Assembly (NCBI RefSeq): GCF_044904705.1
Contig: NZ_JADIKL010000008.1
Location: forward strand, 62,001 to 126,000
DNA from: Rhodanobacter_A agri
Lineage (GTDB): Bacteria; Pseudomonadota; Gammaproteobacteria; Xanthomonadales; Rhodanobacteraceae
Reading direction: 5' to 3'
DNA: 64,000 nucleotides
Of this stretch, positions 19,506 through 28,269 are shown piece by piece. Made by a program: the position numbers and the translations under genes. The number at the start of each line of letters is the position of its first letter. Position 1 is the first letter of the stretch. The notes beneath the pieces are model-generated. The model searched no databases. It was not told the DNA's origin and saw only the letters and a program-made list of their open reading frames with translations.

Positions 19506-20685
19506 GCGACGGCTCCTTGCTGTCTGTCGCGTGGCTCGCGGCCACGTGCACGGTGTCGCCGGCGGCCAGCGAATCGGGCGGGTTGTCGATGATGCGGTCG
19601 CCCGGCTGCAGGCCGCGGTCGATCTCCAGCACGCCGCCCAGGTCCATCGCGATGTGCACGTCGCGCATCACCACCTTGTCGCCGGGTCCCAGCACGGCGA
19701 TCTGCGGACCCTGCGCGCGGAAGATCAGCACCGTCGACGGCACACTGGTGATCGCGTGGCTGGTGGTCAGCGGCAGCTGCACGTCGGCGTAGTCGCCGGG
19801 CAGCAGCGAAGCGTTGTCGTTGGCGACCTCGAACTGCGCCAGCAGCGAGCCGGAAGCCTGGCTCACCGCGTCGGACGAACCGATCAAGGTGCCGTGATAG
19901 ATCGTGCCCGGATGATCCGGCACGGTCAGCGAGACGGTCATGCCGGGACGGATCGACGACGCATAGCGCTGCGGCACCGCCACGTACAGGCGCATCTTGC
20001 CGGTGTCCGCCACGGTGAACAGCGGCAGCGCGGACGGGTTGTCGGCGGTGACCAGGTCGCCGATGTCGGTATTGCGTGCGGTGACCGTGCCGGCGAACGG
20101 CGCGGTGACATGGCGGAACGCTTCCTGCGCGGCGAGGCGGTCCACGTCGGCCTTGGCCGACAGCACGTTCGCCCCGGCCACCGCCGCTTCGCTGGCCTTC
20201 TCGTCGGCTTCCTGCTTGGACACCGAGTTGGAGGCGAGCAAGTGCTGCCAGCGCTGGCTGGTCACCCTGGCCAGCTGCGCGTTGGCCTGCGCCCGCGCCA
20301 GCACGGCCTTGGCCTGCTCGTACTGCTGGTCGAGCTCGGGCGTGTCGATCACTGCCAGTGTCTGGCCGGCCTGCACGTGGCTGCCGATGTCGGTGTTCCA
20401 GCTTTTCACGTAACCGGAAACCTGGGCGTGGATCGGCGCGCTGATCCACGCGTCGATGTGGCCGGGCAAGGTCATCGCATGCTTGCCGACCGCACCGAGC
20501 GGCGCGGCCAGGCTCACGGTGGGAATCGCCTCGGCATGCGCCTGGGTCACCAGTTGCCGGTACTCGTGCGCGCGCACCGCGAGGCCGATCGCGGCGATCG
20601 CCATGGCGGCGACCAGCAATCCGGTCACCGCCGGGCGCAGGCGCAGCGTGCGCGGGGCCGCCGGTGGGGCGTGTTCATGCGACAT
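19495..20685 (-). CDS. RND efflux periplasmic adaptor (HlyD/MFP family)
   Basis: A 396-residue membrane fusion protein. An N-terminal membrane anchor (about 19-40), a lipoyl half-motif (IHAQVSGYVKSWNTDIGSHV), a coiled-coil hairpin (about 110-185) and the returning lipoyl and barrel segments (APFAGTVTARNTDIGDLV, PLFTVADTGKMRLYV) are all seen. It bridges the permease and the outer-membrane duct. It overlaps both neighbours by 11 bp. Confidence 0.94.
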   Translation of the reverse strand: MSHEHAPPAAPRTLRLRPAVTGLLVAAMAIAAIGLAVRAHEYRQLVTQAHAEAIPTVSLAAPLGAVGKHAMTLPGHIDAWISAPIHAQVSGYVKSWNTDIGSHVQAGQTLAVIDTPELDQQYEQAKAVLARAQANAQLARVTSQRWQHLLASNSVSKQEADEKASEAAVAGANVLSAKADVDRLAAQEAFRHVTAPFAGTVTARNTDIGDLVTADNPSALPLFTVADTGKMRLYVAVPQRYASSIRPGMTVSLTVPDHPGTIYHGTLIGSSDAVSQASGSLLAQFEVANDNASLLPGDYADVQLPLTTSHAITSVPSTVLIFRAQGPQIAVLGPGDKVVMRDVHIAMDLGGVLEIDRGLQPGDRIIDNPPDSLAAGDTVHVAASHATDSKEPSHAG

Positions 20686-23600
20686 GGGAAACTTCTCCGG
20701 ACTGCGGGACGGCGGATGGCGCGTGCTGCTCGCGCCCGTGGACGATGCTGAAGATCACCGGGACGAACACCAGCGTGGAGCAGGTGGCAAACATCAGGCC
20801 GCCGATCGCGGCGATGCCCAGCGGCGAGTTTTGTTCGTGGCCCAGCGACATCGGCAGGAAGCCGATGATCATCGCCAGCGCGGTCATGCAGACCGGGCGG
20901 AAGCGGGTGAAGCCGGCTTCCATCGCGGCCTTCATCGCGTCGCCGTGCTCGGCCAGGCGTTCGCGGCAGAAGCTCACGACCAGGATGGAGTTGGCGGTGG
21001 CCACGCCCATGCACAGGATTGCGCCGGTCAACGCGGGCACCGACAGCGTGGTGTGGGTGACGAAGAGCATCCACACGATGCCGGCCAGCGCGGACGGCAG
21101 GGCGGTGATGATGACGAACGGGTCCAGCCAGGACTGGAAGTTCACCACGATCAGCAGATAGATCATCACCACTGCGCCGAGCAGGCCGAACAGCAGGCCG
21201 TCGAACGCGGTGTCCATCGTCTGCACCTGGCCGCGCAAAGTGACCATCGTGCCTTTCGGCCGGCTGGCGGCGAACTGGTCCAGCACCTTCTGCACGTCGC
21301 CGGCGACGCCGCCGAGGTCGCGGCCTTGCACCGAGGCGTAGATGTCGAAGGTGGGCAGGATGTTGTAGTGCGACACCACCGCCGCGCTGGGGCCGCGGGT
21401 GAAGGTGGCGATGTTGCTGAGCACCTGGCTGTCCTTGCCGGCCGAAGCGGTCACCGGCAGGCGCAGGAGGTCGGGCATGGAGTCCATCTTGTACTGCGGC
21501 GTCGAGGCGACCACTGCGTAAGACACGCCATTGTGCGGATCGAGCCAGAACACCGGCGCCACCTGGCTGGAGCCGGCCAGCGAGGCGACCATGCTGTTGG
21601 TGACGTCGCGCTCGGTGATGCCCAGCGTGTTGGCGCGGGTGCGGTTCACCTTCACGTTGATCTGCGGATAGCTGGTGCTCTGTTGCAGGCGCACGTCGGC
21701 GATGCCGGGAATGTCGCGCAGCTTGCGCATGATCGTCGTCGCGTAGGCTTCGTTCGCGGCGCTGTCGCGGCCGGTCACGGTGATGTCCAGCGGGGCCGGC
21801 GCGCCGAAGTTGAGGATCTGGCTGGTCATGTCCGCCGGCAGGAAGGAGAAGGTGGTGCCGGGGAATGCCTGCGGCAACTGCTTGCGCAGCTTCGCCACGT
21901 AGTCGTCGGTGGGTGCATGGTGTTCGCCGAGCACGATCTGGATGTCGCCATCCTGCGGGCCGATCAAGCCGGTGTTGCTGTAGATCAGGTTGGTGTTGGA
22001 CAGCGGCAGGCCGATGTTGTCGATCATCGTCTTGAGCTGGTCTGGCGGGATGAGCTTGCGGATGGCCGCCTCGATGTGGTCGAACTCGGCCGCGGTTTCC
22101 TCGATGCGCGTACCCATCGGCGCGCGCACGTGCAGCGCGATGGCGCCGGCGTCCACCGCGGGAAAGAAGTCGCGCCCCAGGAACGGCACCAGCGCGAACG
22201 AGGCCAGCACGAAGGCGAGGAAGCCGCCGACGAAGACCCAGCGCAGTTTCAGCGCCGTCGCCAACAGCGCGTAGTAGGCGTCGCGCACGCGGGTGAAACC
22301 GTGCTCGAAGCGCTGCTGGAACACCACCAGGCTGCGCACCAGTGCACCGTGGCCGCGGCGGCGATGCTGGTCGCCCTCGTGGTGGTTGATGTACGGGTCT
22401 TCCGGATGGTCGCCGACGCCGTGTTCGGTGTGGTACGACTTGAGCAGGTACATCGCCAGCGTCGGCACCAGCGTGCGCGACAGCAGGAACGACGACGCCA
22501 TCGCATAGATCACCGCCAGCGCCATCGGCCGGAACAGGAAGCCGGCGATGCCGTCCAGCATGAACATCGGCACGAACACGATGCAGATGCACAACAGCGA
22601 CACGAAGGCGGGCGTGACGATCTGCTTGGCACCGTCCATGATCGCGGTGCGTACGTCTTTGCCTTGCTCCATGTGCCAGTTGATGTTCTCGATGGTCACC
22701 GTGGCGTCGTCCACCAGGATGCCCACCGCCAGCGCCAGGCCGCCCAGCGTCATCACGTTGAGGGTCTGCCCGGTGGCCGCCAGCAAGGCGATGGCGGACA
22801 GTACCGCCAGCGGGATCGACACCGCGATGATCACGGTGGAGCGCCAGCTGCCGAGGAATACCAGGATCATCACCGAGGTCAGCAAGGCGGCGATGATGCC
22901 CTCGCGTGCCACCGAGGCGACCGCATCCTTCACGAATACCGACTGGTCGGCGAGCTGGGAGATCTTCAGCGACTTCGGCATCGTCTCCCTGATCAGCGGC
23001 AGCAGCTTCTTGACGCCTGCGACCACCGCCAGCGTGGAGGCGTTGCCGGTCTTCAGGATCGGCATCAGCACGGCCCGCCCGCCGTCCACCCGCACCACGT
23101 TGTTCTGCGGCGGCGAGCCGTCGCGCACATGTGCCACGTCGCCGATGGTGATGGTGGCGCCGTTGACCGTGCGTATCGGCAAGCTGTTGAGCGTGTCGAT
23201 GGCGGTCGGGCTGTTGTTGAGCTGCACGTGGTATTCGTAGCTGCCGATCTTGGCGGTACCGACCGGAATGATCTGGTTCTGCGCCGCCAGCGCGTTCGCC
23301 ACGTCCTGCGCCGACAAGCCCTTGGCGGCCAGCGCCTGCGGGTCGAGATCGATCGTCACCTGGCGCTGCTTGCCGCCATAAGGGGTGGGAATCGCCACGC
23401 CGTTCACCGACACCAGGGTCGGGCGCACCTCGTTCTGCGCGATGTCGCGGATCTTCGCCTCGGACAGCCCCTTGCCGGAGAACGCCATCTGCAGCACCGG
23501 CACGGTGGAGGCGTTGTAGTTGATGATGGTGGGCGGGGTGATGCCGGGCGGCATCTGTTTCACCACCGTCTGCGAGATCGAGGTGACCTGCGCGGTGGCG

Positions 23601-23914
23601 GTGCGGATGTCGGTGCCCGGCTGGAAGAAGATCTTCACGATGCCGGCGCCAGGCAGCGACTGCGATTCGATGTGCTCGATATTGTTGACCGCGGTGGTGA
23701 GCTGGCGCTCGTAGTAGTAGATGACGCGGCCGGACATCTGATCGGGCGGCAGGCCGTTGTACGACCACACCACGCCGATCACCGGGATGCCGATGTTCGG
23801 GAAGATATCCGTCGGCGTGCGCATGGCTGCCAACGGGCCGACGATCAGGATCACCAGCGCCAGCACGATGAACGTGAGCGGGCGCGCAAGTGCGGTGCGG
23901 ACGAGGCCAAGCAT
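20675..23914 (-). CDS. RND-family efflux permease (AcrB/HAE1-like)
   Basis: A 1079-residue inner-membrane proton-driven pump with 12 transmembrane helices and two large periplasmic loops. Family features are DIFPNIGIPVIGVVWSY near the N-terminus, proton-relay aspartates in LAVGILVDDATVTIEN, and VPMFMLDGIAGFLFRPMA. The motif set fits multidrug or solvent exporters rather than a specific metal pump. A histidine-rich cytoplasmic loop (7 His in about 30 residues, coded around 22341-22440) is unusual and might bind metal. The gene is the first of three overlapping pump genes and sits 276 bp after the sensor-kinase gene on the same strand, with a regulator-like site between. Confidence 0.95.
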   Translation of the reverse strand: MLGLVRTALARPLTFIVLALVILIVGPLAAMRTPTDIFPNIGIPVIGVVWSYNGLPPDQMSGRVIYYYERQLTTAVNNIEHIESQSLPGAGIVKIFFQPGTDIRTATAQVTSISQTVVKQMPPGITPPTIINYNASTVPVLQMAFSGKGLSEAKIRDIAQNEVRPTLVSVNGVAIPTPYGGKQRQVTIDLDPQALAAKGLSAQDVANALAAQNQIIPVGTAKIGSYEYHVQLNNSPTAIDTLNSLPIRTVNGATITIGDVAHVRDGSPPQNNVVRVDGGRAVLMPILKTGNASTLAVVAGVKKLLPLIRETMPKSLKISQLADQSVFVKDAVASVAREGIIAALLTSVMILVFLGSWRSTVIIAVSIPLAVLSAIALLAATGQTLNVMTLGGLALAVGILVDDATVTIENINWHMEQGKDVRTAIMDGAKQIVTPAFVSLLCICIVFVPMFMLDGIAGFLFRPMALAVIYAMASSFLLSRTLVPTLAMYLLKSYHTEHGVGDHPEDPYINHHEGDQHRRRGHGALVRSLVVFQQRFEHGFTRVRDAYYALLATALKLRWVFVGGFLAFVLASFALVPFLGRDFFPAVDAGAIALHVRAPMGTRIEETAAEFDHIEAAIRKLIPPDQLKTMIDNIGLPLSNTNLIYSNTGLIGPQDGDIQIVLGEHHAPTDDYVAKLRKQLPQAFPGTTFSFLPADMTSQILNFGAPAPLDITVTGRDSAANEAYATTIMRKLRDIPGIADVRLQQSTSYPQINVKVNRTRANTLGITERDVTNSMVASLAGSSQVAPVFWLDPHNGVSYAVVASTPQYKMDSMPDLLRLPVTASAGKDSQVLSNIATFTRGPSAAVVSHYNILPTFDIYASVQGRDLGGVAGDVQKVLDQFAASRPKGTMVTLRGQVQTMDTAFDGLLFGLLGAVVMIYLLIVVNFQSWLDPFVIITALPSALAGIVWMLFVTHTTLSVPALTGAILCMGVATANSILVVSFCRERLAEHGDAMKAAMEAGFTRFRPVCMTALAMIIGFLPMSLGHEQNSPLGIAAIGGLMFATCSTLVFVPVIFSIVHGREQHAPSAVPQSGEVSHVA

Positions 23915-24073
23915 GCAGGGATTCCTTCGGCCGACGCAGCCGGCGGCGTACCCTCACCCTTGCGGGCGGAGAGCATGCTGCGGGCTTGCGGCGGTCGGGT
24001 CTTGCGGGGACGGGATGTGGCGGCCGAGCTTTCTCTGGTCGAGCGTCGCTGATGCGCATGTTTGCACCGCATC

Positions 24074-24090
24074 CTTAAGCCAACCTTTTG
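24074..24090. promoter_or_regulatory. Candidate response-regulator site before the RND pump
   Basis: CTTAAG-CCAAC-CTTTTG: two 6-mers with 5-bp spacing, 160 bp before the permease start. It matches the layout CTTAAG-N5-CTTAAG known for PmrA/QseB-type regulators and resembles the site at 26299. Confidence 0.5.
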
Positions 24091-24189
24091 TCCCCGCCCT
24101 GGTGCCGGAACCATTCATGTGCCGGTTTCCTGCAGGCGCCGGGACAAGGAATTTCAAGGGGTTTTCGGCCCTTGGCGGCGCGCGGGAAA

Positions 24190-25566
24190 TCAGTGCGTGG
24201 GCAGCGAGATGCGCACGTGCAAGCCGTGACCGTAGGCCGAATCCAGCAGGTCGATGCGGGCATCGTGCAACTGGGCCGCGCGACGGACGATGTTCAGCCC
24301 CAGGCCGTAGCCGCGCGACTCGTCGCGCACTTCGCGGCGGAAGCGCTCGAACACCGCTTCGCGGCGGTCGGCGGGGATGCCGGGGCCGTCGTCGCTGATG
24401 TCCACGATGGCCGCGTCGTCGCCGCGGCCGAGCGCCACCTCGACCTGGCCGCCGTGCTTGACGTAGCGCATCGCGTTTTCGATGAGGTTGCGCAGCATGG
24501 CGGTCAGCGCCACTTCGTGGCCGGGCACGACCAGCGGGGTGCCGTCGTGCAGCAGGCTCAGCGCGATGTCCTTTTCCGCGATCAGCGGGGCCAGTTCCTC
24601 GATCACGCCGGTGACCAGCGCGGCCAGGTCCTGCGGCGAGCGCTCCTCGGCGGCGGCGCCGGCCTCCAGCCGCGCCATGGCCATGATCTGTTCGATGCGC
24701 CGCGCCAGCCGGGTGGTGCCCAGGCGCGCGTTGCGCAGGGCGAAGCGCAGGTCTTCCGGGTCGGTGGCGATCGCTGCGCTTTCCAGGTGCAGCATAGTGG
24801 CCGCCAGCGGCGTACGCAGTTCGTGGGCCACGTCGGCGTTCATCCGGCGCTCGCGCTCGATCGCGTCTTCCAGTTGGCCGAGCAAGCCGTTGAGCGTGAC
24901 GATCAGCGGCTTGATCTCCTCCGGGCTCTGCTCGCTGGACACCGGCTGGCGGCTGTCCAAGGTGCGTGCGGCCAGCTGCCGGGTGAGCTGGTCCAGCGGG
25001 GCCAGCCCCCGGCGCACGGCCAGTCCGGCGAGCAAGGCCAGCAGGGGCAGGCCGAACAACAGCGGCAGCGCGTGTTCGAGCATCAGCCCGCGGGTGATGT
25101 CCTGGCGGTTGTCGTCACGCTCGCCGATGCGTATCACCAGGCCGGCGCGGTTCTGCAGCACGAAGGTGCGCCAGCGGTAGCCGCCGTGCGTGATGTTGCC
25201 GAAGCCGTGCAGCTCGGCTCGCGGCGGCGGCAGGTCGGCGAAGTTGGAGGTGGTGACGATCGGGCTGCCCCGCCGGTCGTAGACCTGGAAGCCGACGTCG
25301 GGTTCGTAGTTGTGGCGATGCACGGCGACGATCAGGGCGCCGCCGTTGTTGACGTTCGGCGCGACCGTCGCCTGGTCGAGGTTCGGCGCGTTGTGCTCGA
25401 TCAGCACGCCCAGGGTGCGGCCGGCCTCGGCGAGGCGGCCGTCCAGCAACTGGTTCATTTCCAGCCGCTCGCGCTGGTAGCTCAGCACGCCCAGCGGAAT
25501 CAGCACGACCACCATCACCCCGATCACCAGCCAGGTCAGGCGGTGGCGCAGGCTGATCGGCTTCAT
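24190..25566 (-). CDS. Two-component sensor histidine kinase (QseC-like)
   Basis: A 458-residue inner-membrane kinase. Helices at about 10-30 and 165-185 bracket a periplasmic 2CSK_N-type domain (VGFQVYDRRGSPIVTTSNFADLPP). A HAMP linker follows. The phospho-acceptor is H248 in ADVAHELRTPLAA, and the ATP-binding G boxes are ISDDGPGIP and GYGLGLNIV. The start at 25566 overlaps the regulator's stop (ATGA). The signal it senses is not known; QseC and PmrB relatives respond to metals, catechols or cationic peptides. Confidence 0.93.
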   Translation of the reverse strand: MKPISLRHRLTWLVIGVMVVVLIPLGVLSYQRERLEMNQLLDGRLAEAGRTLGVLIEHNAPNLDQATVAPNVNNGGALIVAVHRHNYEPDVGFQVYDRRGSPIVTTSNFADLPPPRAELHGFGNITHGGYRWRTFVLQNRAGLVIRIGERDDNRQDITRGLMLEHALPLLFGLPLLALLAGLAVRRGLAPLDQLTRQLAARTLDSRQPVSSEQSPEEIKPLIVTLNGLLGQLEDAIERERRMNADVAHELRTPLAATMLHLESAAIATDPEDLRFALRNARLGTTRLARRIEQIMAMARLEAGAAAEERSPQDLAALVTGVIEELAPLIAEKDIALSLLHDGTPLVVPGHEVALTAMLRNLIENAMRYVKHGGQVEVALGRGDDAAIVDISDDGPGIPADRREAVFERFRREVRDESRGYGLGLNIVRRAAQLHDARIDLLDSAYGHGLHVRISLPTH

Positions 25567-26228
25567 CGCGGTTCCCGCGGCAGCATGTAGCCGATGCCGC
25601 GCACGGTGCGGATCGCGTCCGCGCCCAGCTTGCGGCGCAGCCAATGCACCTGCACCTCCAGCGCGTTGCCTTCGACCGGGTTGTCGATGCCGTACACCGA
25701 GTTTTCCAGCGTCTCGCGGCGCACGATGCGCCCGGCGCGTTCCATCAGCACGCGCAGCAGGGCGAATTCGCGGCGCGTCAGCGCCACCGGCTTGCCGCGG
25801 AACATCACCTCGCTGCTGGCCAGGTTCATGGACAGGTCGCCGGCCTCGATCATGTTGTCCGCCAGGCCGCGGGTACGGCGGATCAGCGAGCGGATGCGGG
25901 CGGCGAGTTCGTCGAGATGGAAGGGCTTGATGAGGTAATCGTCGGCGCCGAGGTCCAGTCCGCGGATGCGGGTTTCCAGTTCGTCGCGTGCCGTCATCAC
26001 CAGGACCGGCGTCTTGATGTTGTTGCGGCGCGCCTCGCCGAGCAGGTCCAGCCCGTCCCGGTCGGGCAGGCCGAGGTCGAGCAGCACCAGGTCGGCGGAT
26101 TGGTCCCGCAGGCCTCGCGCAGCCTCGCGGCCGTTGCGCAGCCAGGTCACCACGTAGGCCTGCTGCACCAGGGCATGGCGGATCGCCTCGCCGAGCTGGG
26201 CATCATCCTCGACCAGCATGATGTGCAC
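25563..26228 (-). CDS. OmpR-family response regulator (QseB/PmrA-like)
   Basis: A 221-residue regulator. The receiver domain carries the acidic pair EDD (8-10), phospho-acceptor D51 (LVLLDLGLPDRDG) and the switch region VMTARDELETRIRGLDLGADDYL. The C-terminal winged helix (about 125-218) contains LTRREFALLRVLMERAGRIV. It heads the operon with the kinase and probably controls the downstream RND pump. A CTTATG-N5-CTTAAG site 71 bp upstream suggests autoregulation. Confidence 0.95.
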   Translation of the reverse strand: MHIMLVEDDAQLGEAIRHALVQQAYVVTWLRNGREAARGLRDQSADLVLLDLGLPDRDGLDLLGEARRNNIKTPVLVMTARDELETRIRGLDLGADDYLIKPFHLDELAARIRSLIRRTRGLADNMIEAGDLSMNLASSEVMFRGKPVALTRREFALLRVLMERAGRIVRRETLENSVYGIDNPVEGNALEVQVHWLRRKLGADAIRTVRGIGYMLPREPR

Positions 26229-26298
26229 GTCGGATCACCTGTATGCAGCCGGCGGCGCGGCGCGCCACCATCCTGGGGCGCCATCATAAGGTCGGTGG

Positions 26299-26315
26299 CT
26301 TATGCCAGTCTTAAG
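26299..26315. promoter_or_regulatory. Candidate autoregulatory site of the QseB-like regulator
   Basis: CTTATG-CCAGT-CTTAAG, 71 bp upstream of the regulator start. Five of six bases match the CTTAAG consensus in the left half and all six in the right, with the expected 5-bp gap. Confidence 0.55.
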
Positions 26316-26413
26316 GATGCCCGGGTTCAGTCCGTGCCGGCGCCATCGGCCTCCGGGACAGCCAGGGCGGGCACGAGGGCCCGCCGTGGGTTCCAGTGTG
26401 CAGGGGCCTGGCG

Positions 26414-26845
26414 TCAGTGGCCGAGGAAGGAAGACGTCGCCTTGTCCGCGACGTGCTGGCACAGTTTCTTGGCCACCGTCCCCTTCAGGCTGCCGAGGTC
26501 AAAGCTCTGCCCGTTACCACCTTGCAGGACGCCGCTGAGACCTTGCTGGTAACCCTTGTCCTGGGTGGCCTGGGAGGAGGAGCCGCCAAGCCCGCCGAGC
26601 AGCTTGTCCTTGAGCGTGTCGGTAGCGCTGGGCAGGTAGCCGTGAGACTGGCAGTAGCCCAGCACGCCCGCGGCGTTCTGCGCGCTGCCCAGCGAGGAGA
26701 CCGAAGGCAGGGCCGAGCTCGAGCCTTTCTGGCCGAGCAGGTTGCCGGCGGCGCCCTTGAGCGAATCGAGGCTTTGCGCCGAAGCCGTGCCGGTGAACAC
26801 CAGGGCAGCGGCGAGCAGCAGCGAGCGGGCGGGAAGGGTATGCAT
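26414..26845 (-). CDS. Secreted DUF2501-family protein
   Basis: A 143-residue exported protein of unknown function (YjjA-like, DUF2501). The signal peptide MHTLPARSLLLAAALVFTGTASA is followed by a Ser/Gly/Leu-rich mature part with repeats of the type LGSLKGTVAKKLC and a conserved GVLGYCQSHGYLP segment. Two cysteines (one in each of those phrases) could form a disulfide. The start at 26845 has GGAGG 8 nt upstream. Probably monocistronic. Confidence 0.8.
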   Translation of the reverse strand: MHTLPARSLLLAAALVFTGTASAQSLDSLKGAAGNLLGQKGSSSALPSVSSLGSAQNAAGVLGYCQSHGYLPSATDTLKDKLLGGLGGSSSQATQDKGYQQGLSGVLQGGNGQSFDLGSLKGTVAKKLCQHVADKATSSFLGH

Positions 26846-26910
26846 CGGTGGAACCTCCGTGTGGACGAGGTTCCGCTTATACGCTATTCGATGTAGTGGC
26901 CGTGTTGCGG

Positions 26911-27549
26911 TCAGGTCGCCGGCGTCTTGTCCTTGTAGCGGCACAGGTCGCGGATCACGCAGTCCGGGCAATCCGGCTTGCGCGCCTTGCATACATAGCG
27001 GCCGTGCAGGATCAGCCAGTGATGGGCGTCGCGCTTGAACTCGGCGGGCACTACTTTTTCCAGCTTGTCCTCCACCGCGCGCACGTCCTTGCCGGGAGCG
27101 AGGCCGGTGCGGTTGGAGACGCGGAAGATGTGCGTGTCCACCGCGATGGTGGGCTCTCCAAACGCGGTATTGAGCACTACGTTCGCGGTCTTGCGGCCCA
27201 CACCGGGCAGTGCTTCCAGCGCTTCGCGGGTGCTTGGCACTTCGCCGCAGTGTTGTTCCACCAGGATGCCGCACAGCGCGATCACGTTCTTCGCCTTGGC
27301 GTTGAACAGGCCGATGGTGCTGATGTACTGCTTCAGCTTTTCCTCGCCGAGCTCGAGGATGGCCTGCGGCGTGTTCGCCACCGGGTAGAGCTTGCGCGTA
27401 GCCTTGTTCACGCCCACGTCGGTGGCTTGCGCCGAAAGCACCACGGCCACCAGCAACTCGAACGGCGTGGTGTAGGCGAGTTCGGTGGTGGGTTGCGGGT
27501 TCAGTTCGCGCAGACGCGTGAACAGCTCGACCACGTCGGCACGCTTCAT
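26911..27549 (-). CDS. nth: Endonuclease III
   Basis: A 212-residue base-excision DNA glycosylase/AP lyase for oxidised pyrimidines. The helix-hairpin-helix LPGVGRKTANVV carries catalytic K120, and D138 lies in AVDTHIFRV. The iron-sulfur cluster ligands are C187, C194, C197 and C203, at the same numbers as in E. coli. It overlaps the RnfB-like gene by 4 bp (ATGA), a conserved pairing. Confidence 0.98.
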   Translation of the reverse strand: MKRADVVELFTRLRELNPQPTTELAYTTPFELLVAVVLSAQATDVGVNKATRKLYPVANTPQAILELGEEKLKQYISTIGLFNAKAKNVIALCGILVEQHCGEVPSTREALEALPGVGRKTANVVLNTAFGEPTIAVDTHIFRVSNRTGLAPGKDVRAVEDKLEKVVPAEFKRDAHHWLILHGRYVCKARKPDCPDCVIRDLCRYKDKTPAT

Positions 27550-28163
27550 GGTGACTTGTCCTGTTTCGCACGGGCACGGGCCAGCGCGGCCAGCACCGGG
27601 TTGGTCGAGGTGGTGGCGTCTACCGCCGTCTTGCGTGCAGCCAGTTCGGCTTCGCGCTCGGCGGCTTCGCGCGCCAGCCGTGCCTCGCGTTTCTGGAAAT
27701 GCGCGCGCGCCGCATCGGCATGCGCCGTGTCGATCTGCGCTGCCGGCATCGGCTCCAGCACGATGCAATCCACCGGACAGGCTGGCACGCACAGTTCGCA
27801 ACCGGTGCAGTCGTCGGCCAGCACGCTGTGCATCAGCTTGGCCGCGCCCACGATGGCATCCACCGGGCAGGCCTGGATGCACTTGGTGCAGCCGATGCAT
27901 TCGTCCTCGACCACCCGCGCCAGCATGCGCGGCTTTTCGATGCCGTGTTCCGGGTTGAGCGGCAGGGCGGGGCGATCCAGCAGTGCAGCCAGCTTCGCGA
28001 TACCGGCCGCGCCGCCGGGCGGGCACTGGTTGATCTCTGCCTCGCCACGCGCGATGGCTTCCGCGTAGGGTCGGCAGCCGTGGTAGCCGCATTGTTCGCA
28101 CTGCGTCTGCGGCAGGATCGCGTCGATGCGGTCGGCGAGTTCGTTGGAAGTGGTGGTTGGCAT
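27546..28163 (-). CDS. rnfB: RnfB-like iron-sulfur protein, soluble form
   Basis: A 205-residue electron-transfer protein. A [4Fe-4S] site of the RnfB type (CEQCGYHGCRPYAEA with a later CPPGG) precedes two ferredoxin motifs, CIGCTKCIQACPVDAI and CTGCELCVPACPVDCI. The hydrophobic N-terminal anchor of true RnfB/RsxB is missing, and an Ala/Arg-rich helix forms the tail. The rest of the Rnf complex is not nearby. Next to nth it may supply electrons or protect the Nth cluster, but that is an inference. Confidence 0.85.
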   Translation of the reverse strand: MPTTTSNELADRIDAILPQTQCEQCGYHGCRPYAEAIARGEAEINQCPPGGAAGIAKLAALLDRPALPLNPEHGIEKPRMLARVVEDECIGCTKCIQACPVDAIVGAAKLMHSVLADDCTGCELCVPACPVDCIVLEPMPAAQIDTAHADAARAHFQKREARLAREAAEREAELAARKTAVDATTSTNPVLAALARARAKQDKSP

Positions 28164-28269
28164 GAGGGCGTCATTGTCGCAGCAAAACGTCGCTGCACTA
28201 TTCGCAGATCACATGGATGCTACAGTCGATCACACTTGCGGACGGGCGCAGTTGATGGAGGGAGGCGGC

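Noticed and set aside
20456..24059. Frames of more than 1100 codons on both strands across the RND permease gene
   Set aside because: They lie in other frames of the real permease gene and are full of Arg/Gln/His runs with no domains.
24155..24176. CAAGGG/CCCTTG hairpin as a terminator between kinase and pump genes
   Set aside because: The stem is short and the tail is not T-rich; the pump could still be read from the upstream promoter.
26366..26385. Hairpin GGCGGGC/GCCCGCC as a terminator for the DUF2501 gene
   Set aside because: No T-run follows on the minus strand and the stem is only 7 bp.
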